Shown here one piece after another: positions 23,221-31,845 of a stretch of 64,000 nt of DNA. The position numbers and the translations under genes were made by a program. The notes below the pieces were generated by a model. The model was not told the DNA's origin. It was given only the letters and a program-made list of their open reading frames with translations, and did no database searches. This stretch comes from Rhodoplanes sp046000175 (GTDB lineage Bacteria; Pseudomonadota; Alphaproteobacteria; Rhizobiales; Xanthobacteraceae): the NCBI RefSeq assembly GCF_046000175.1, contig NZ_JBEOMB010000072.1, positions 6,937 through 70,936 on the forward strand, in the 5' to 3' direction. How positions within the stretch are numbered: the stretch's first letter is position 1; each line of letters begins with the position of its first letter.

Positions 23221-24209
23221 CCGACGCTCCCTCCGGCGTCTTCGTCGCGGAAGTGGCCGCCGGCCGCCGGCCCGGCGAGCGCCCCGACCCGATCGACCTG
23301 CTCCCGCCGCTCGCCGCCGAACGCCTCCGGGCGTTCCGTGTCGCTGCCGCCGACGCGCGCGCCGCCGCTCACCACCATGGCGACCGGCTCGCCGACCTTC
23401 GCGACCAGCGCCGCGAAGCGGAGCGCGAGCTGGCGCGGCTGCGCCACTATCCCGGAGTGCGACCGTCTGAAGACGACCAGCGCGTCAAGGCGTTGAATGC
23501 CTCCATGGAGCGGGCCGCGGCGGAGATCGCCGAGCTTGCCGTGGTTCACGCCACTCGCGCGGACAAGGCGGCGGCGGTGTCGGGCCTTGTCCACCGGGTG
23601 GAGAGCTGGCTGAAGGAACTGCCGCACTCGGCGATTGTCTCCGACGCGATCTCGGCCCCGCCCGTGGTGCCGAAGAAGAGCAGCGTCCTCGACATGATCG
23701 AAGCGCGTCGCCGCCGCGTCCGCGAACTGACGGCGGATCGGCGGCGCGTGGAGGCAGCGCCGGTGCCGAGCGCAATCGTGAAAGCGCGCATGGTGGCCGA
23801 GATCAGCCGCATCGCCGAGGCGGGTGCGCCGGACGTGTCGGGGGCGATCGAGGGGGGCGAGCTGGTCCGATGGCCGACCGGAACCGTGCACGTCGGGATC
23901 GCGGGTGCCGGCGTCGGCTCGACCACCGTTCACGACGCGCTCGCCGTTGTGGCGTGGCTCCACCGCGACGCACTCGTGAAGAAGCTCTGCAACGAGGTCG
24001 ACGCGATCGCCGACGACGCGAACGCCCTCAACGACGCCGAGCGCGCCGACCAGCTCGCGCAGATCGAGCGCGACGTGCTCGTTGCCGAACGGGAAGAGGT
24101 CGCCCTGGTCGAGCTGGCGGCCGAGCAGGGCACGCCGATCGCGCACCGCTCCGACGTCGCCGTGCCGGCGCTGCTCGGCATCGTCGTCACCAACGGGGAG
24201 GAGAACTGA
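23217..24209 (+). CDS. Hypothetical coiled-coil phage protein
   Basis: A 330-residue, charged, largely helical protein. Residues 35-120 are heptad-like (RAAAHHHGDRLADLRDQRREAERELARLRHY, KALNASMERAAAEIAELAV), and a second helical region covers 250-315. There are no catalytic motifs. The start overlaps the previous stop and the stop overlaps the start of the S49 peptidase gene. Coupling to a prohead-protease gene suggests a scaffold-like or head-assembly role, which is inference only. Confidence 0.6.
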   Translation: MTDAPSGVFVAEVAAGRRPGERPDPIDLLPPLAAERLRAFRVAAADARAAAHHHGDRLADLRDQRREAERELARLRHYPGVRPSEDDQRVKALNASMERAAAEIAELAVVHATRADKAAAVSGLVHRVESWLKELPHSAIVSDAISAPPVVPKKSSVLDMIEARRRRVRELTADRRRVEAAPVPSAIVKARMVAEISRIAEAGAPDVSGAIEGGELVRWPTGTVHVGIAGAGVGSTTVHDALAVVAWLHRDALVKKLCNEVDAIADDANALNDAERADQLAQIERDVLVAEREEVALVELAAEQGTPIAHRSDVAVPALLGIVVTNGEEN

Positions 24210-25438
24210 TGCCCTCGCCCTCGATCACCGCGTGGCCGGCGGCGCTCGCGGCGCGGCCGCTCCTCGTCTACGAGCCGCACGCCCTGGAAATCCGGGAGGC
24301 GTACCTGGAGGCCGAGAGCACCGCGGCCGCGCCGCAGGCGGCGGCCGGCGCCGGAAACGGCACGAGCGGCCCGCGCTATGCCGTCCAGAACGGTGTGGCG
24401 GTGATCCCGATCCGTGGCGCGCTGCTCTCCGGCGGCGACTACATGGGCAGCGCCCGCTTCACGTCCTACGACGCGATCGCGAAGGAGGTGCGCCGGGCGA
24501 CGCTCGATCCGCAGGTTCGCAGCATCGTGACGGCGATCAACTCGCCGGGCGGGACCGTGGACGGCATCCTCGGCGCCGCCGGCGCGATCCGCGAGGCCCG
24601 CGCCGCCGGCAAGCCTGTGGTAGCGCACGTCACCAGCATGGCGGCCTCGGCCGGCTACTGGCTCGCGGCGCAGAGCGACGAGATCGTGCTCGGCGACGAG
24701 CTGGCCCTGGTCGGCTCGATCGGCGTCTACACGATGCACCTGGACCTGTCGAAGCTGCTCCAGGACTTCGGGCTCAACGTCTCCCTGATCCACGCCGGCC
24801 GCCACAAGGTCGACGGGCACCCCTTCGGCCCCCTGCCGCATGACGTGCGCGGCCGCATCCAGGCCAGCGTGGACGATCTCCGATCGGTCTTCGCGCACGA
24901 GGTCGCCGCCGGGCGGCCGAAGCTCTCGGTCGAGCAGGCGCTCGCCACCGAGGCCAGCGTCTTCCACGCCTACGCCAACCCGCGGACCGGCGACCGCGAG
25001 GCCATCACCAAGCTGCTCGCCGATCGTGTCGCATCGCTCGACACGGTGATCAGTTCGATGCAGTCCAGCGCGGCCAAGACGCACAAGGTGAGCCTGATGC
25101 ACAACGACACGACGATCGCCGGGCACCGCGACCGGATCGCGGCCGGCTGGCGGCGCGCGGTCGCCGAGGCGAACGCCGGCCTCGGCCTGGAGACGGCTGC
25201 CGCCGACGAGAAGATCATGCCCCCGTCCGGCCGGGCCGGGTGGGCGCGCGCCGTCGCCGAGGCGAACCGCGAACTGGTCGCCCGCCACGGCTTCTCCGAT
25301 GCGGTCAGCACGGTGCCGGCCGGCCCGGTGAGCGGGAACTCGTCGGGCTGGGCCAAGGCGATCGCCGCCGCGAACAGCGGCCAGCATCCCGGAGCGATCC
25401 GCAACGGTGGTGCGGTCTCTCCCGGAAGCGGTGCGTGA
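24209..25438 (+). CDS. S49 family peptidase (phage prohead protease, SppA/ClpP fold)
   Basis: A 409-residue serine peptidase. The SppA-type core covers residues 60-270: VAVIPIRGALL, INSPGGTVDGI (oxyanion region), SMAASAGYWLA with the catalytic Ser147, the GSIGVYTMHLD strand, and the Lys of AGRHKVDGHPFGPL (K200), giving a Ser/Lys dyad. No signal peptide is seen, as expected for the phage-encoded members (lambda C-like) that mature the capsid. The C-terminal 130 residues are Ala/Arg-rich, with repeated GWxRAVAEAN units near residues 310, 350 and 385, and may act as a scaffold extension. The capsid protein that normally follows is absent. Confidence 0.85.
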   Translation: MPSPSITAWPAALAARPLLVYEPHALEIREAYLEAESTAAAPQAAAGAGNGTSGPRYAVQNGVAVIPIRGALLSGGDYMGSARFTSYDAIAKEVRRATLDPQVRSIVTAINSPGGTVDGILGAAGAIREARAAGKPVVAHVTSMAASAGYWLAAQSDEIVLGDELALVGSIGVYTMHLDLSKLLQDFGLNVSLIHAGRHKVDGHPFGPLPHDVRGRIQASVDDLRSVFAHEVAAGRPKLSVEQALATEASVFHAYANPRTGDREAITKLLADRVASLDTVISSMQSSAAKTHKVSLMHNDTTIAGHRDRIAAGWRRAVAEANAGLGLETAAADEKIMPPSGRAGWARAVAEANRELVARHGFSDAVSTVPAGPVSGNSSGWAKAIAAANSGQHPGAIRNGGAVSPGSGA

Positions 25439-25984
25439 AGATGGAGACCAGCAATCCCGACCGGCAGCCCGCGGCTCCGGCTGGGGTGCGCCGCCGCAGG
25501 GCCGGTTCGCTTCATTCCTCGGGCGGGCAGATGCAAGCGGCGACGCGCGAGAGGGGGCCGGGCGGGCGGGCGACGCCCGGCCCCTTCGACTTCAGAACGT
25601 GCCGAGCGCGGCCGCAGAACCCGAGCACTGACACGCTCGGCAGCGCGCCGGTCAGGTCGACTAGGCCCCTCTGCCTCGCAACCGCCCGCCGCTCCGTCTC
25701 GCCGATCTCGGAGAGGGCGACCATTGCCGTCGCGTCGGCGCGGTGTGGGGGGTGGACCGCATCCCTTCCCGGGGCTCTGCCGCGGTCGGTGGCGCGCTCG
25801 CGCGCGCCGGGCAGGAACATGAAGGCGCATCGCATGAAGGCGGCCAGAGGGCACGCGAGGGCGCTGATGGGGTGGGCGGGGGTCTAGGGACCGTCTGCCG
25901 GAAGGGCAGGCCCGCGGTGCGCGCGCAGCCCGGGAAACGAACGTATCTGGCCTTCTGATATCTGCGGTTCCGTTGCGGGGTGGC
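25439..25984. other. Gap where capsid genes would be expected
   Basis: About 550 bases between the S49 peptidase and the small-terminase-like gene. Open frames exist on both strands but their products are Arg/Pro-rich and unconvincing. A perfect 10-bp stem (GGGGCCGGGC / GCCCGGCCCC) at 25554-25584 is probably the terminator of the upstream operon. In lambda-like phages the decoration and major capsid genes would stand here; they are missing. Confidence 0.6.
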
Positions 25985-26479
25985 ATGAAGATGCCGATGA
26001 AGTCAAAGGCTCCGGTCCTGGTGATGAGCGCAACCGGGCTTGGAGAGCTGTGGGGCGTGACGCGGCAGGCGGTCGCGAAGCTGACCGATGCCGGGGTGAT
26101 CCGTCGCCGGCCCGATGGCAGCTACGATGCCGCCGACGCGACGCGCTCCTACGTCTCGCACCTGAAGCGCCCCGGCTCGCGCGCAACCGTGAGCGCGGCG
26201 CATTCCGAGCTGCGGCGCCAGCAGGCGGAAATGGTTCGCTTGAAGCTCGCGCGCATGAAGGGGCAGCTCGTCGACCTCGACGAGTACGAAGAGACGATTG
26301 ACGCCCTGTGCGGTCTCTTCGTGGCCGAGATCGAGGCGTGGCCCGCGCGTATCGGCGGCCGCGACCTCGTGCTGCGCAGGAAGATTGAGGAGGCCGTCCG
26401 GGACACGAGGGAGCGCCTCGCTGCTGCCGCTGCCGAGATGGGCCGAACGGCGGAACAGAAGGTGGTGGATGATGCCTGA
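25985..26479 (+). CDS. Phage terminase small subunit-like (Nu1-type) DNA-packaging protein
   Basis: A 164-residue protein from ATG 25985 (GGGGTGG upstream; later in-frame ATGs at 25991 and 25997). The N-terminal winged-helix-like region reads LGELWGVTRQAVAKLTDAGVIRRRPDGSYDAADATRSYVSHL, the Nu1/terminase-small layout. A long helix follows (RRQQAEMVRLKLARMKGQLVDLDEYEETIDALCGLFVAEIEAWPARI), matching the family's C-terminal part. Such proteins recognise the packaging site for a large terminase, which is absent from the element. Its stop overlaps the start of the next gene. Confidence 0.78.
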   Translation: MKMPMKSKAPVLVMSATGLGELWGVTRQAVAKLTDAGVIRRRPDGSYDAADATRSYVSHLKRPGSRATVSAAHSELRRQQAEMVRLKLARMKGQLVDLDEYEETIDALCGLFVAEIEAWPARIGGRDLVLRRKIEEAVRDTRERLAAAAAEMGRTAEQKVVDDA

Positions 26480-26948
26480 TCCTGATCACATTCGCCGGGA
26501 GGCGTGGGCCGTCGTCGGCCGCGCCTTCCGCCAGCTTGCCGACAAGATGCAGGCCGAGCGGGCGGCCCTGGACGCCGCGCCGCCGGTCGACCGTCTGTTC
26601 GCGCTCCACACGCCGCCGCCCGAGCATGCCGTCACGGTCGAGATCAACATTGGGGGCGACGTGTCGCGCACCTTCATGATCGCCGCGCCGAGCACGGAGG
26701 ACGGTCTATTCTGGGTCGCCGTCGCGCATCGCGATCCGCACGGCGCCGCCCTCGCCGGGAACGAGACGCCGGTGAGCTGGTCGGCTGTAGCGGCCGAGGC
26801 TGAACGGCTCGCCGAGTGCGATCTAGAGTGGCCGCGTGCCGAGTGGGCGGTGACGGCGCATCCGCCGATGCGGACGAATGTCTGGACCCGTGGTCTGGTC
26901 GACGCGCACCACGTCGGCGCCGAGGAAGTGATCAGAAGGGGGCTGTAG
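26469..26948 (+). CDS. Hypothetical phage-associated protein
   Basis: About 159 residues. It begins with tandem Met codons (26469, 26472) overlapping the terminase-like gene by about ten bases. The N-terminal 45 residues are helical (REAWAVVGRAFRQLADKMQAER). The middle is beta-rich (HAVTVEINIGGDVSRTFMIAAP and DGLFWVAVAHRD) and the end contains WPRAEWAVTAHPPMRTNVWTRGLVD. I recognise no family. It ends 1 base before the tape measure gene, so it may belong to the tail module. Confidence 0.6.
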   Translation: MMPDPDHIRREAWAVVGRAFRQLADKMQAERAALDAAPPVDRLFALHTPPPEHAVTVEINIGGDVSRTFMIAAPSTEDGLFWVAVAHRDPHGAALAGNETPVSWSAVAAEAERLAECDLEWPRAEWAVTAHPPMRTNVWTRGLVDAHHVGAEEVIRRGL

Positions 26949-26949
26949 A

Positions 26950-28983
26950 ATGGCCGCACGAAGCGCAGAGATCGTAATCAAGCTCATCGACCAAGCGTCC
27001 GGCCCGGCCAAGAACATTGCGGCCGCACTGCGCGGGATTGAGGGCGCGGCGAAGTCCGTGAACGGCGCCATGGTCGGCCGGCGGGGGCTCGGCGCCGGTG
27101 CCCCGCGCGACGGCATGCTGATGCCCATGGCGCCCAACCTTCGAATGATGCTCGGCGGGATCGGCGGCTACGCGCTCGGGCGACAGGTCACGCAGGGGTT
27201 CCGCGATCATGCGGACCTTGACCGCCTGTGGACCCGGCTCGGCATCACGGCCGAAGCGTCCGCCGACAAAGTGGCGAGCGCGCGCCGTCAGGTTCACGCG
27301 CTGGCCGCCGAGTACGGGGTCGCGCAGGCCGAAGCGACGAAGGGGCTCGACGCGCTGGTGACGCAAGGGCTCAGCCTTTCTGACGCCGTGGCGCTGATGC
27401 GTCCGATCGTGAAGACGGCACAGGCGTCCGGCGCGGCGGTCGACGACGTGGCGAAGACATCGGGTGCGATGGCGTCGAACCTGAAAATCTCGGCTGCGGA
27501 GATGCAAACGGCGTTCGATCGCATGGCGTACGCAGGCAAGGCGGGCCAGTTCGAGCTGAAGGACATGGCGCAGTTCATGCCGTCGCTCGCGTCCGCGTGG
27601 AACAACGTCGGACAGACCGGCGTCGAAAGCCTGAGCGACCTGTTTTCGGCACTTCAGATCGTGCGGAAGCAGACGGGAAACTCGGAACAGGCGTTCAACG
27701 GTGTTCGTGATCTGCTCTCCAAAATCTACTCGAAGGACGTTCAGAAAAATTTCAAAGAGGCTGGCGTCGATCTCGAAGAGGGGCTGAAAAAGGGCCAGCG
27801 GGAGGGGCGCCAGCTCTTCGATGTGATCGCCGAGCTGACCGAGAAGGCGGTCAAGGGCGACCTGTCGCAGCTCCCGAAGTTCTTCGGCGAGATCGACAGC
27901 CGCAACGCGGTCTCGGCGATCATTCGCTTCCGGCAAGAGCGCGAGAAGCTGAGGAACGACATCAAGACGAAGGCGCTCGGCACCGTCGACCGTGACGTGG
28001 TGAAGGTGACGAACGACGCTGCGGCTGCGGTTCAGCGTCTGTCGGATAGCTGGACGCTGGCATGGGCTGCGATGGGCCGATCGCTGGACGCGGCCGGCGT
28101 GTCGAGCCTCTTGGAAGGCGTCGCCTCGCGGCTCAACGTCGTGTCGGATGCGCTCAACAAGATCGCGACGCCGGAGGGGCGTGCCGAAGCGGACCGCGAC
28201 CTGTGGCGCCAGCATGCGCAGCAGACGGCGGAGTACCGCGCTCGCTCCGCCGAGGAAAACGTGCGCCGGGTCGAGGAACGCCTTGCCGCAGCCGAACGTG
28301 ATCAGAAGGCGGGCCGCCCGTTCGCGCGGTGGACCGCCGACCGCCTCCGCGGCCAGCTCGAAACGGCCCGCATCGAACGCGAGCGCGCCCGCCTCGATCT
28401 TGAAGCGATCCGGCTGCGCCAGCACGAGCCCGTCGTCACGAAGCAGGACGAAGCGTTGCAGGCCCGCCGCGACGCCCTGGAAAAGTGGAGGTCTCGCGTC
28501 CCGGGGCTCGGTAAGTCGAAGGTGACGCCGGCCACGCCGCTGCCGCCGGCCATCCCTCCGATGGGCTTCGACGACAGCACGCCGGCCCCTGGCGGTGGCC
28601 GCCCTGGTGTACGTCCGGCGCAGCCCTTCACGGGCACGACGCCGACCGCCGTCCCGCGCCCTGGTGTCTCGCCGGCCGAACCGCTGCGGCAGTCGGAAGA
28701 GATCAAGCAGAAGGCGTCCGACGCCGGCACGGCGATCGACCAGCTCGGCACCAAGAGCGCGACGCCGGAGGTCCGCGTGGTCGGGCTGGACGAGACCCTT
28801 CAGAAGTTGGAAGCGGTCCACGCGAAGTTGAACGCGCTCGCCGGCATGCGCGCCTCGCCGGTGGTCGCCCCCCGCATCGCGCCGGCTCCGGCGTCGCTGT
28901 CCGGCGGCGGCGGGGGTGCGCCGCGCGCCGCGGGCACGCGGACGGCCCACAACAGCTACAGCGACTATCCGCGGCGCGTCTGA
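26950..28983 (+). CDS. Phage tail tape measure protein
   Basis: A 677-residue protein with the features of TP901-type tape measure proteins. Its N-terminus is EIVIKLIDQASGPAKNIAAALRGIEGAAKSVNG, typical of TMP openings. A conserved core follows: LWTRLGITAEASADKV, LDALVTQGLSLSDAVALMRPIVKTAQASGA, TSGAMASNLKISAAEMQTAFDRMAYAGKAGQFELKDMAQFMP. The middle is a long charged coiled coil (residues 400-500) and the C-terminus is Pro/Gly-rich. At 677 residues it would specify a short tail. No other tail genes (major tail protein, baseplate, fibres) are present in the element. Confidence 0.88.
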   Translation: MAARSAEIVIKLIDQASGPAKNIAAALRGIEGAAKSVNGAMVGRRGLGAGAPRDGMLMPMAPNLRMMLGGIGGYALGRQVTQGFRDHADLDRLWTRLGITAEASADKVASARRQVHALAAEYGVAQAEATKGLDALVTQGLSLSDAVALMRPIVKTAQASGAAVDDVAKTSGAMASNLKISAAEMQTAFDRMAYAGKAGQFELKDMAQFMPSLASAWNNVGQTGVESLSDLFSALQIVRKQTGNSEQAFNGVRDLLSKIYSKDVQKNFKEAGVDLEEGLKKGQREGRQLFDVIAELTEKAVKGDLSQLPKFFGEIDSRNAVSAIIRFRQEREKLRNDIKTKALGTVDRDVVKVTNDAAAAVQRLSDSWTLAWAAMGRSLDAAGVSSLLEGVASRLNVVSDALNKIATPEGRAEADRDLWRQHAQQTAEYRARSAEENVRRVEERLAAAERDQKAGRPFARWTADRLRGQLETARIERERARLDLEAIRLRQHEPVVTKQDEALQARRDALEKWRSRVPGLGKSKVTPATPLPPAIPPMGFDDSTPAPGGGRPGVRPAQPFTGTTPTAVPRPGVSPAEPLRQSEEIKQKASDAGTAIDQLGTKSATPEVRVVGLDETLQKLEAVHAKLNALAGMRASPVVAPRIAPAPASLSGGGGGAPRAAGTRTAHNSYSDYPRRV

Positions 28984-29344
28984 TCACGAAGGCGAGCGGG
29001 TTTAGAGAGGCCCGGCCCTGGACACCATGCCAGCTCGTCGTCATATTGGTGGTGCGCTGCCTCGCGGCGCATCCTCACGAGCCGGACAGCACGGATGCAC
29101 TGCTGCCGGCCGTGAGACCTTTAGGGTGAGGTTGGCGCCGAAAAAAAACTCCGACAGCCCTCTGGACGAGCAGCCAAACCGCAACCATGTCTCTGGCCAC
29201 GGCGTCGCGCGCACTGCCCAGCTACAGCGTTAGCCACAGCGACGAACCGATATCTGTATCCTTCCATTCCGATCGAGACCCGCCGTCGTCAGACGTGCGA
29301 GGTGCGCTATTTGACGTCAATTTCTCGAAGATGGAGATGCAGAA
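28984..29344. other. Intergenic region without recognisable genes
   Basis: About 360 bases after the tape measure gene, less GC-rich than the phage genes, with an A8 run at 29143-29150. No open frame resembles a known protein. Confidence 0.4.
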
Positions 29345-29554
29345 GTGACGACGATCATTGTTGAAAGTCATCAAGCTGAACTGGCCCTGAGGAACATGGG
29401 TAAGTTGATCAGGTTGCGAGGGTATGATCGCCAAACGGGCCACACAACGTATGTTGAAGGCAGCGTGCAAGCGATCACCGTTCCGCACGGACACTGGCCA
29501 AGTGGTTGGTTCCAAGTCTCACTTCGTCAACTTCACGGTCCCTTTGAGCAGTGA
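29345..29554 (+). CDS. Small hypothetical protein
   Basis: A possible 69-residue product starting at GTG 29345, with GGAGATG 10 bases upstream. The sequence TTIIVESHQAELALRNMG then IRLRGYDRQTGHTTYVEGSV has the balanced composition of a real beta-rich protein rather than the Arg/Ala-rich look of shadow frames here, and the DNA is AT-richer than its neighbours. No family recognised. Confidence 0.4.
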   Translation: MTTIIVESHQAELALRNMGKLIRLRGYDRQTGHTTYVEGSVQAITVPHGHWPSGWFQVSLRQLHGPFEQ

Positions 29555-29828
29555 GCTGGAGCCGCGGCCGTCTGAATGGCGGTCGCGTCACGGGCCACCG
29601 CCGTCCGCGAGCGCCCGGTCTTCTTCGCCGTGTCGTTCACGAAGGCGTCGGCCTCCTTCAAAGTCCCAACTTGGGATTTTGATCGCTTCTCGGCCGACCG
29701 GCGATCACCACCAGCCTTCGTCTCCGGGTGCTTCGCCTCGTAGACCTTCTTCCGCTCTGCGGTGAGGAGGGCGCGTTCGGACGGGCCGGTCTCGCCGCGG
29801 ATCAGGTTCTCGTCCCGCCTTCGTCGCC
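29555..29828 (-). pseudogene. Second ParB-family relic, truncated at both ends
   Basis: Minus-strand translation from about 29820 reads DENLIRGETGPSERALLTAERKK, then VYEAKHPETKAGGDRRSAEK and FVNDTAKKTGRSRTAVARDA, before running into an unrelated end at 29555. This is the ParB-like region just after the nuclease core (AENLhR..eL...ER) and the KxVYExxHPETK...DTAxKTGxSxxxVxRDA segment. The N-terminal domain is lost, with a terminator hairpin standing at that side, and the C-terminus is missing. It is better preserved than the relic near 21.1 kb and on the opposite strand. Confidence 0.72.
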
Positions 29829-29842
29829 GGGTGCGCCGCCTG

Positions 29843-29875
29843 AAAAAGAAACACCCGGCCTGTGAGGGCCGGGTG
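29843..29875 (-). terminator. Rho-independent terminator (minus strand)
   Basis: On the minus strand a perfect 9-bp stem CACCCGGCC-ctcaca-GGCCGGGTG is followed by TTTCTTTTT. It lies 90 bases beyond the stop of the small gene at 29966-30310 and probably ends that transcript. Confidence 0.85.
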
Positions 29876-29965
29876 CCGAGCGCGGCGGTGCTTCGGGATG
29901 ATCAGGCCCTCGGCGATGCGAAGGCGGCCGGACGGTAGCGCCGACCGCGTGCGCGGGCAACCCGA

Positions 29966-30310
29966 TCAGTTCGCGGGAAACAGCTTCGCCACATCCTCGC
30001 GGATCGAGGCGGCGATCTCGGCGTAGGGGAAGCCGGGTGCCGGCGAGACATCGTAGGTCGCCGAAAAATCCGCGAGCAAGAAGAGCTTGGCCGCCAGATC
30101 GGAGATGCTCCCGGCAGGTGCCTTCAGGACCTCGTTGCGGACCTGATTGCTGTAGTCGACGAGCAACTCGAATGCCTGGTCCGGGATCGCGTCGGACTGT
30201 GCCGCGGCCAGCGCGGCCTCTGCGGCTTCGTGGGCCTTCAGGATCGTGCTGAAGGGCGAGCCGGCGTCGCTGGTGGTCGCGGGTGTGGTAGACGTGCCTG
30301 CGGTGGTCAT
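29966..30310 (-). CDS. Small hypothetical protein downstream of the integrase
   Basis: A 114-residue protein from ATG 30310 (AGGAACG upstream). A Thr/Ser-rich N-terminal 20 residues is followed by a helical region: FSTILKAHEAAEAALAAAQSDAIPDQAFELLVDYSNQVRNEVLKAP, LAAKLFLLADFSATYDV, and a C-terminal AEIAASIREDVAKLFPAN. No motif is recognised. It lies 103 bases after the integrase on the same strand and ahead of a good terminator, so it may be a regulator or accessory gene cotranscribed with int. Confidence 0.65.
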   Translation of the reverse strand: MTTAGTSTTPATTSDAGSPFSTILKAHEAAEAALAAAQSDAIPDQAFELLVDYSNQVRNEVLKAPAGSISDLAAKLFLLADFSATYDVSPAPGFPYAEIAASIREDVAKLFPAN

Positions 30311-30413
30311 TGGTTCGTTCCTGTGCTGGTGGCCATCACGCCCGTCCGACGGTTCGCGCGATCGGACGGGCACCGCGTCGCCGGGCCGGCCACGGAGCCT
30401 GGAGACGTCGCGC

Positions 30414-31658
30414 TCAGGCTTCCGCCGCCGCAGCGGTGTGCCGGAATGCCACGACCTTGCGATTACTCCGAAGCTCGTCGAGGTGGTCCGCGTACCACTG
30501 CACCATGTTGACACGCTCGGGCCAATGCTCGCCCCTGTGATAAGCGGCGCGCACCTTGTCGCGCGGAACGTGGGCGAGTTGCCGCTCAATCGCGTCCGGG
30601 CTCCACAATCCGCTCTCGTTGAGGATCGTGCTGGCGGTCGAGCGCATGCCGTGAGCGCTCACCTCGCTCCGTTGGTAGCCGAGCCGGAGGAGGGCGGTCG
30701 TCAGTGTGTTCTCGGAAATCGGCCGGTCGCGGCTGACCGTCGAGGGGAAGAGCAGGCGGCCATTGCCGGTCAGGACGCGCAGCTCCTTCAATACGGCGAG
30801 GGCTTGCCGGCTGAGAGGGACCCTGTGCGGGAGCCGGCGCTTCATCTTCGCCGCGGGAATACTCCAGACGGAGCCGTCGATCTCGGGCCACTCCGCGTAC
30901 CGCGCCTCGCCCGGGCGGACCATCGTTAGGATCATGAAGTGGAGGGCGAGGCGGGTCACCGCCTGCCCGGAGTATCCGTCGATTGCACGGAGTAGGGCGC
31001 CGACGCCCGTGGCGTCGGTGATTGCCGCCCGGTGGTCCGAGGTGGGGGAGGTCAGGGCGCCCCTGAGGTCGGCGGCCGGGTCGCGGCCGCACAGCCCCGA
31101 GGCAATGCCGAACCGGAAGACGCGCGAGGCGGTGTTTCGCATTCGGGCCACCGTCTCCAAGTGTCCGCGGGCCTCGATGCGGCGAAGGACCTCCAGCAGC
31201 TCCGGAGGTTCGATCTCGGCTATCGGCCGGGAGCCCAAAGCTGTGGACAACTCGCGGACCAGCCACTCGGCGCGTTCGACCGTGCCCGGGGCCTTGCGTT
31301 CCCCCTTCACCTTCCTGGTGAGCCAATCGGCCGCGACCTCCCGGAAGGTCGGGGCGGCGGCGGCCTGCTTCTCCTGGCGGCGGCTCTCGGCCGGGTCGAC
31401 GCCATCAGCCAACAGCCGCCTAGCCGCTTCGCGCCGACTGCGGGCCTCCGCCAGCCCGACAAGCGTCTCAGAGGGCGTCCCGGCCGTGCAGTAGGCCCCG
31501 AGGGCAAGCCCCTTCTGTCGGCCAGCGAAGCGGTATGCGAGGCGCCAAAGCTTGGCGCCCGTAGGCGCAACGAGGAGGTACAGCCCCCCGCCATCCGAGA
31601 GCTTGTAGGGCCGAGGGCGGGGCTTGGCGGAGCGGATGGCTGTGTCGCTGAGGGGCAT
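30414..31658 (-). CDS. int: P4-type tyrosine recombinase (site-specific integrase)
   Basis: A 414-residue integrase. The N-terminal DUF4102-type arm-binding domain (AIRSAKPRPRPYKLSDGGGLYLLVAPTGAKLWRLAYRF) is followed by the core-binding domain (FREVAADWLTRKVKGERK) and the catalytic domain with R248 (MVRPGEAR), H336-x-x-R339 (HGMR), H363 (LAHV) and nucleophile Y373 (AAYHR). All active-site residues are present, so it looks functional. ATG 31658 is chosen; the open frame upstream runs through the GGTACC repeats. It lies between tRNA-Asn and the cargo and reads away from the tRNA, and it should recombine the 24-bp att sites. Confidence 0.95.
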   Translation of the reverse strand: MPLSDTAIRSAKPRPRPYKLSDGGGLYLLVAPTGAKLWRLAYRFAGRQKGLALGAYCTAGTPSETLVGLAEARSRREAARRLLADGVDPAESRRQEKQAAAAPTFREVAADWLTRKVKGERKAPGTVERAEWLVRELSTALGSRPIAEIEPPELLEVLRRIEARGHLETVARMRNTASRVFRFGIASGLCGRDPAADLRGALTSPTSDHRAAITDATGVGALLRAIDGYSGQAVTRLALHFMILTMVRPGEARYAEWPEIDGSVWSIPAAKMKRRLPHRVPLSRQALAVLKELRVLTGNGRLLFPSTVSRDRPISENTLTTALLRLGYQRSEVSAHGMRSTASTILNESGLWSPDAIERQLAHVPRDKVRAAYHRGEHWPERVNMVQWYADHLDELRSNRKVVAFRHTAAAAEA

Positions 31659-31671
31659 TTCGGGAACCCTT

Positions 31672-31731
31672 GTTGGTACCGAAGCCGGTCCCAGGGGCGC
31701 CCGCCGCGTCGGTACCAACGCCGGTACCAAC
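31672..31731 (-). promoter_or_regulatory. GGTACCAAC repeats upstream of the integrase
   Basis: GTTGGTACC at 31672-31680 faces two direct copies of its complement GGTACCAAC at 31711-31719 and 31723-31731, the latter two one helical turn apart (12 bases). The position between int and attR fits integrase arm-type sites or an operator for Int or Xis. Confidence 0.5.
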
Positions 31732-31845
31732 AGAACTAGGAGATGTCGGCGGACGGTCCGAGACCGCCACAGCCGAAAATAGTGCCAAATTTCAGTGATT
31801 TCGCCAAATCGGGGACGTCGGGAGACGGTACCGAACGTCCAGAAA

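Noticed and set aside
25441..25887. An open frame after the S49 peptidase (METSNPDRQPAAP...)
   Set aside because: Crosses a strong terminator hairpin and gives an Arg/Pro-rich product. Not convincing as a capsid or other protein.
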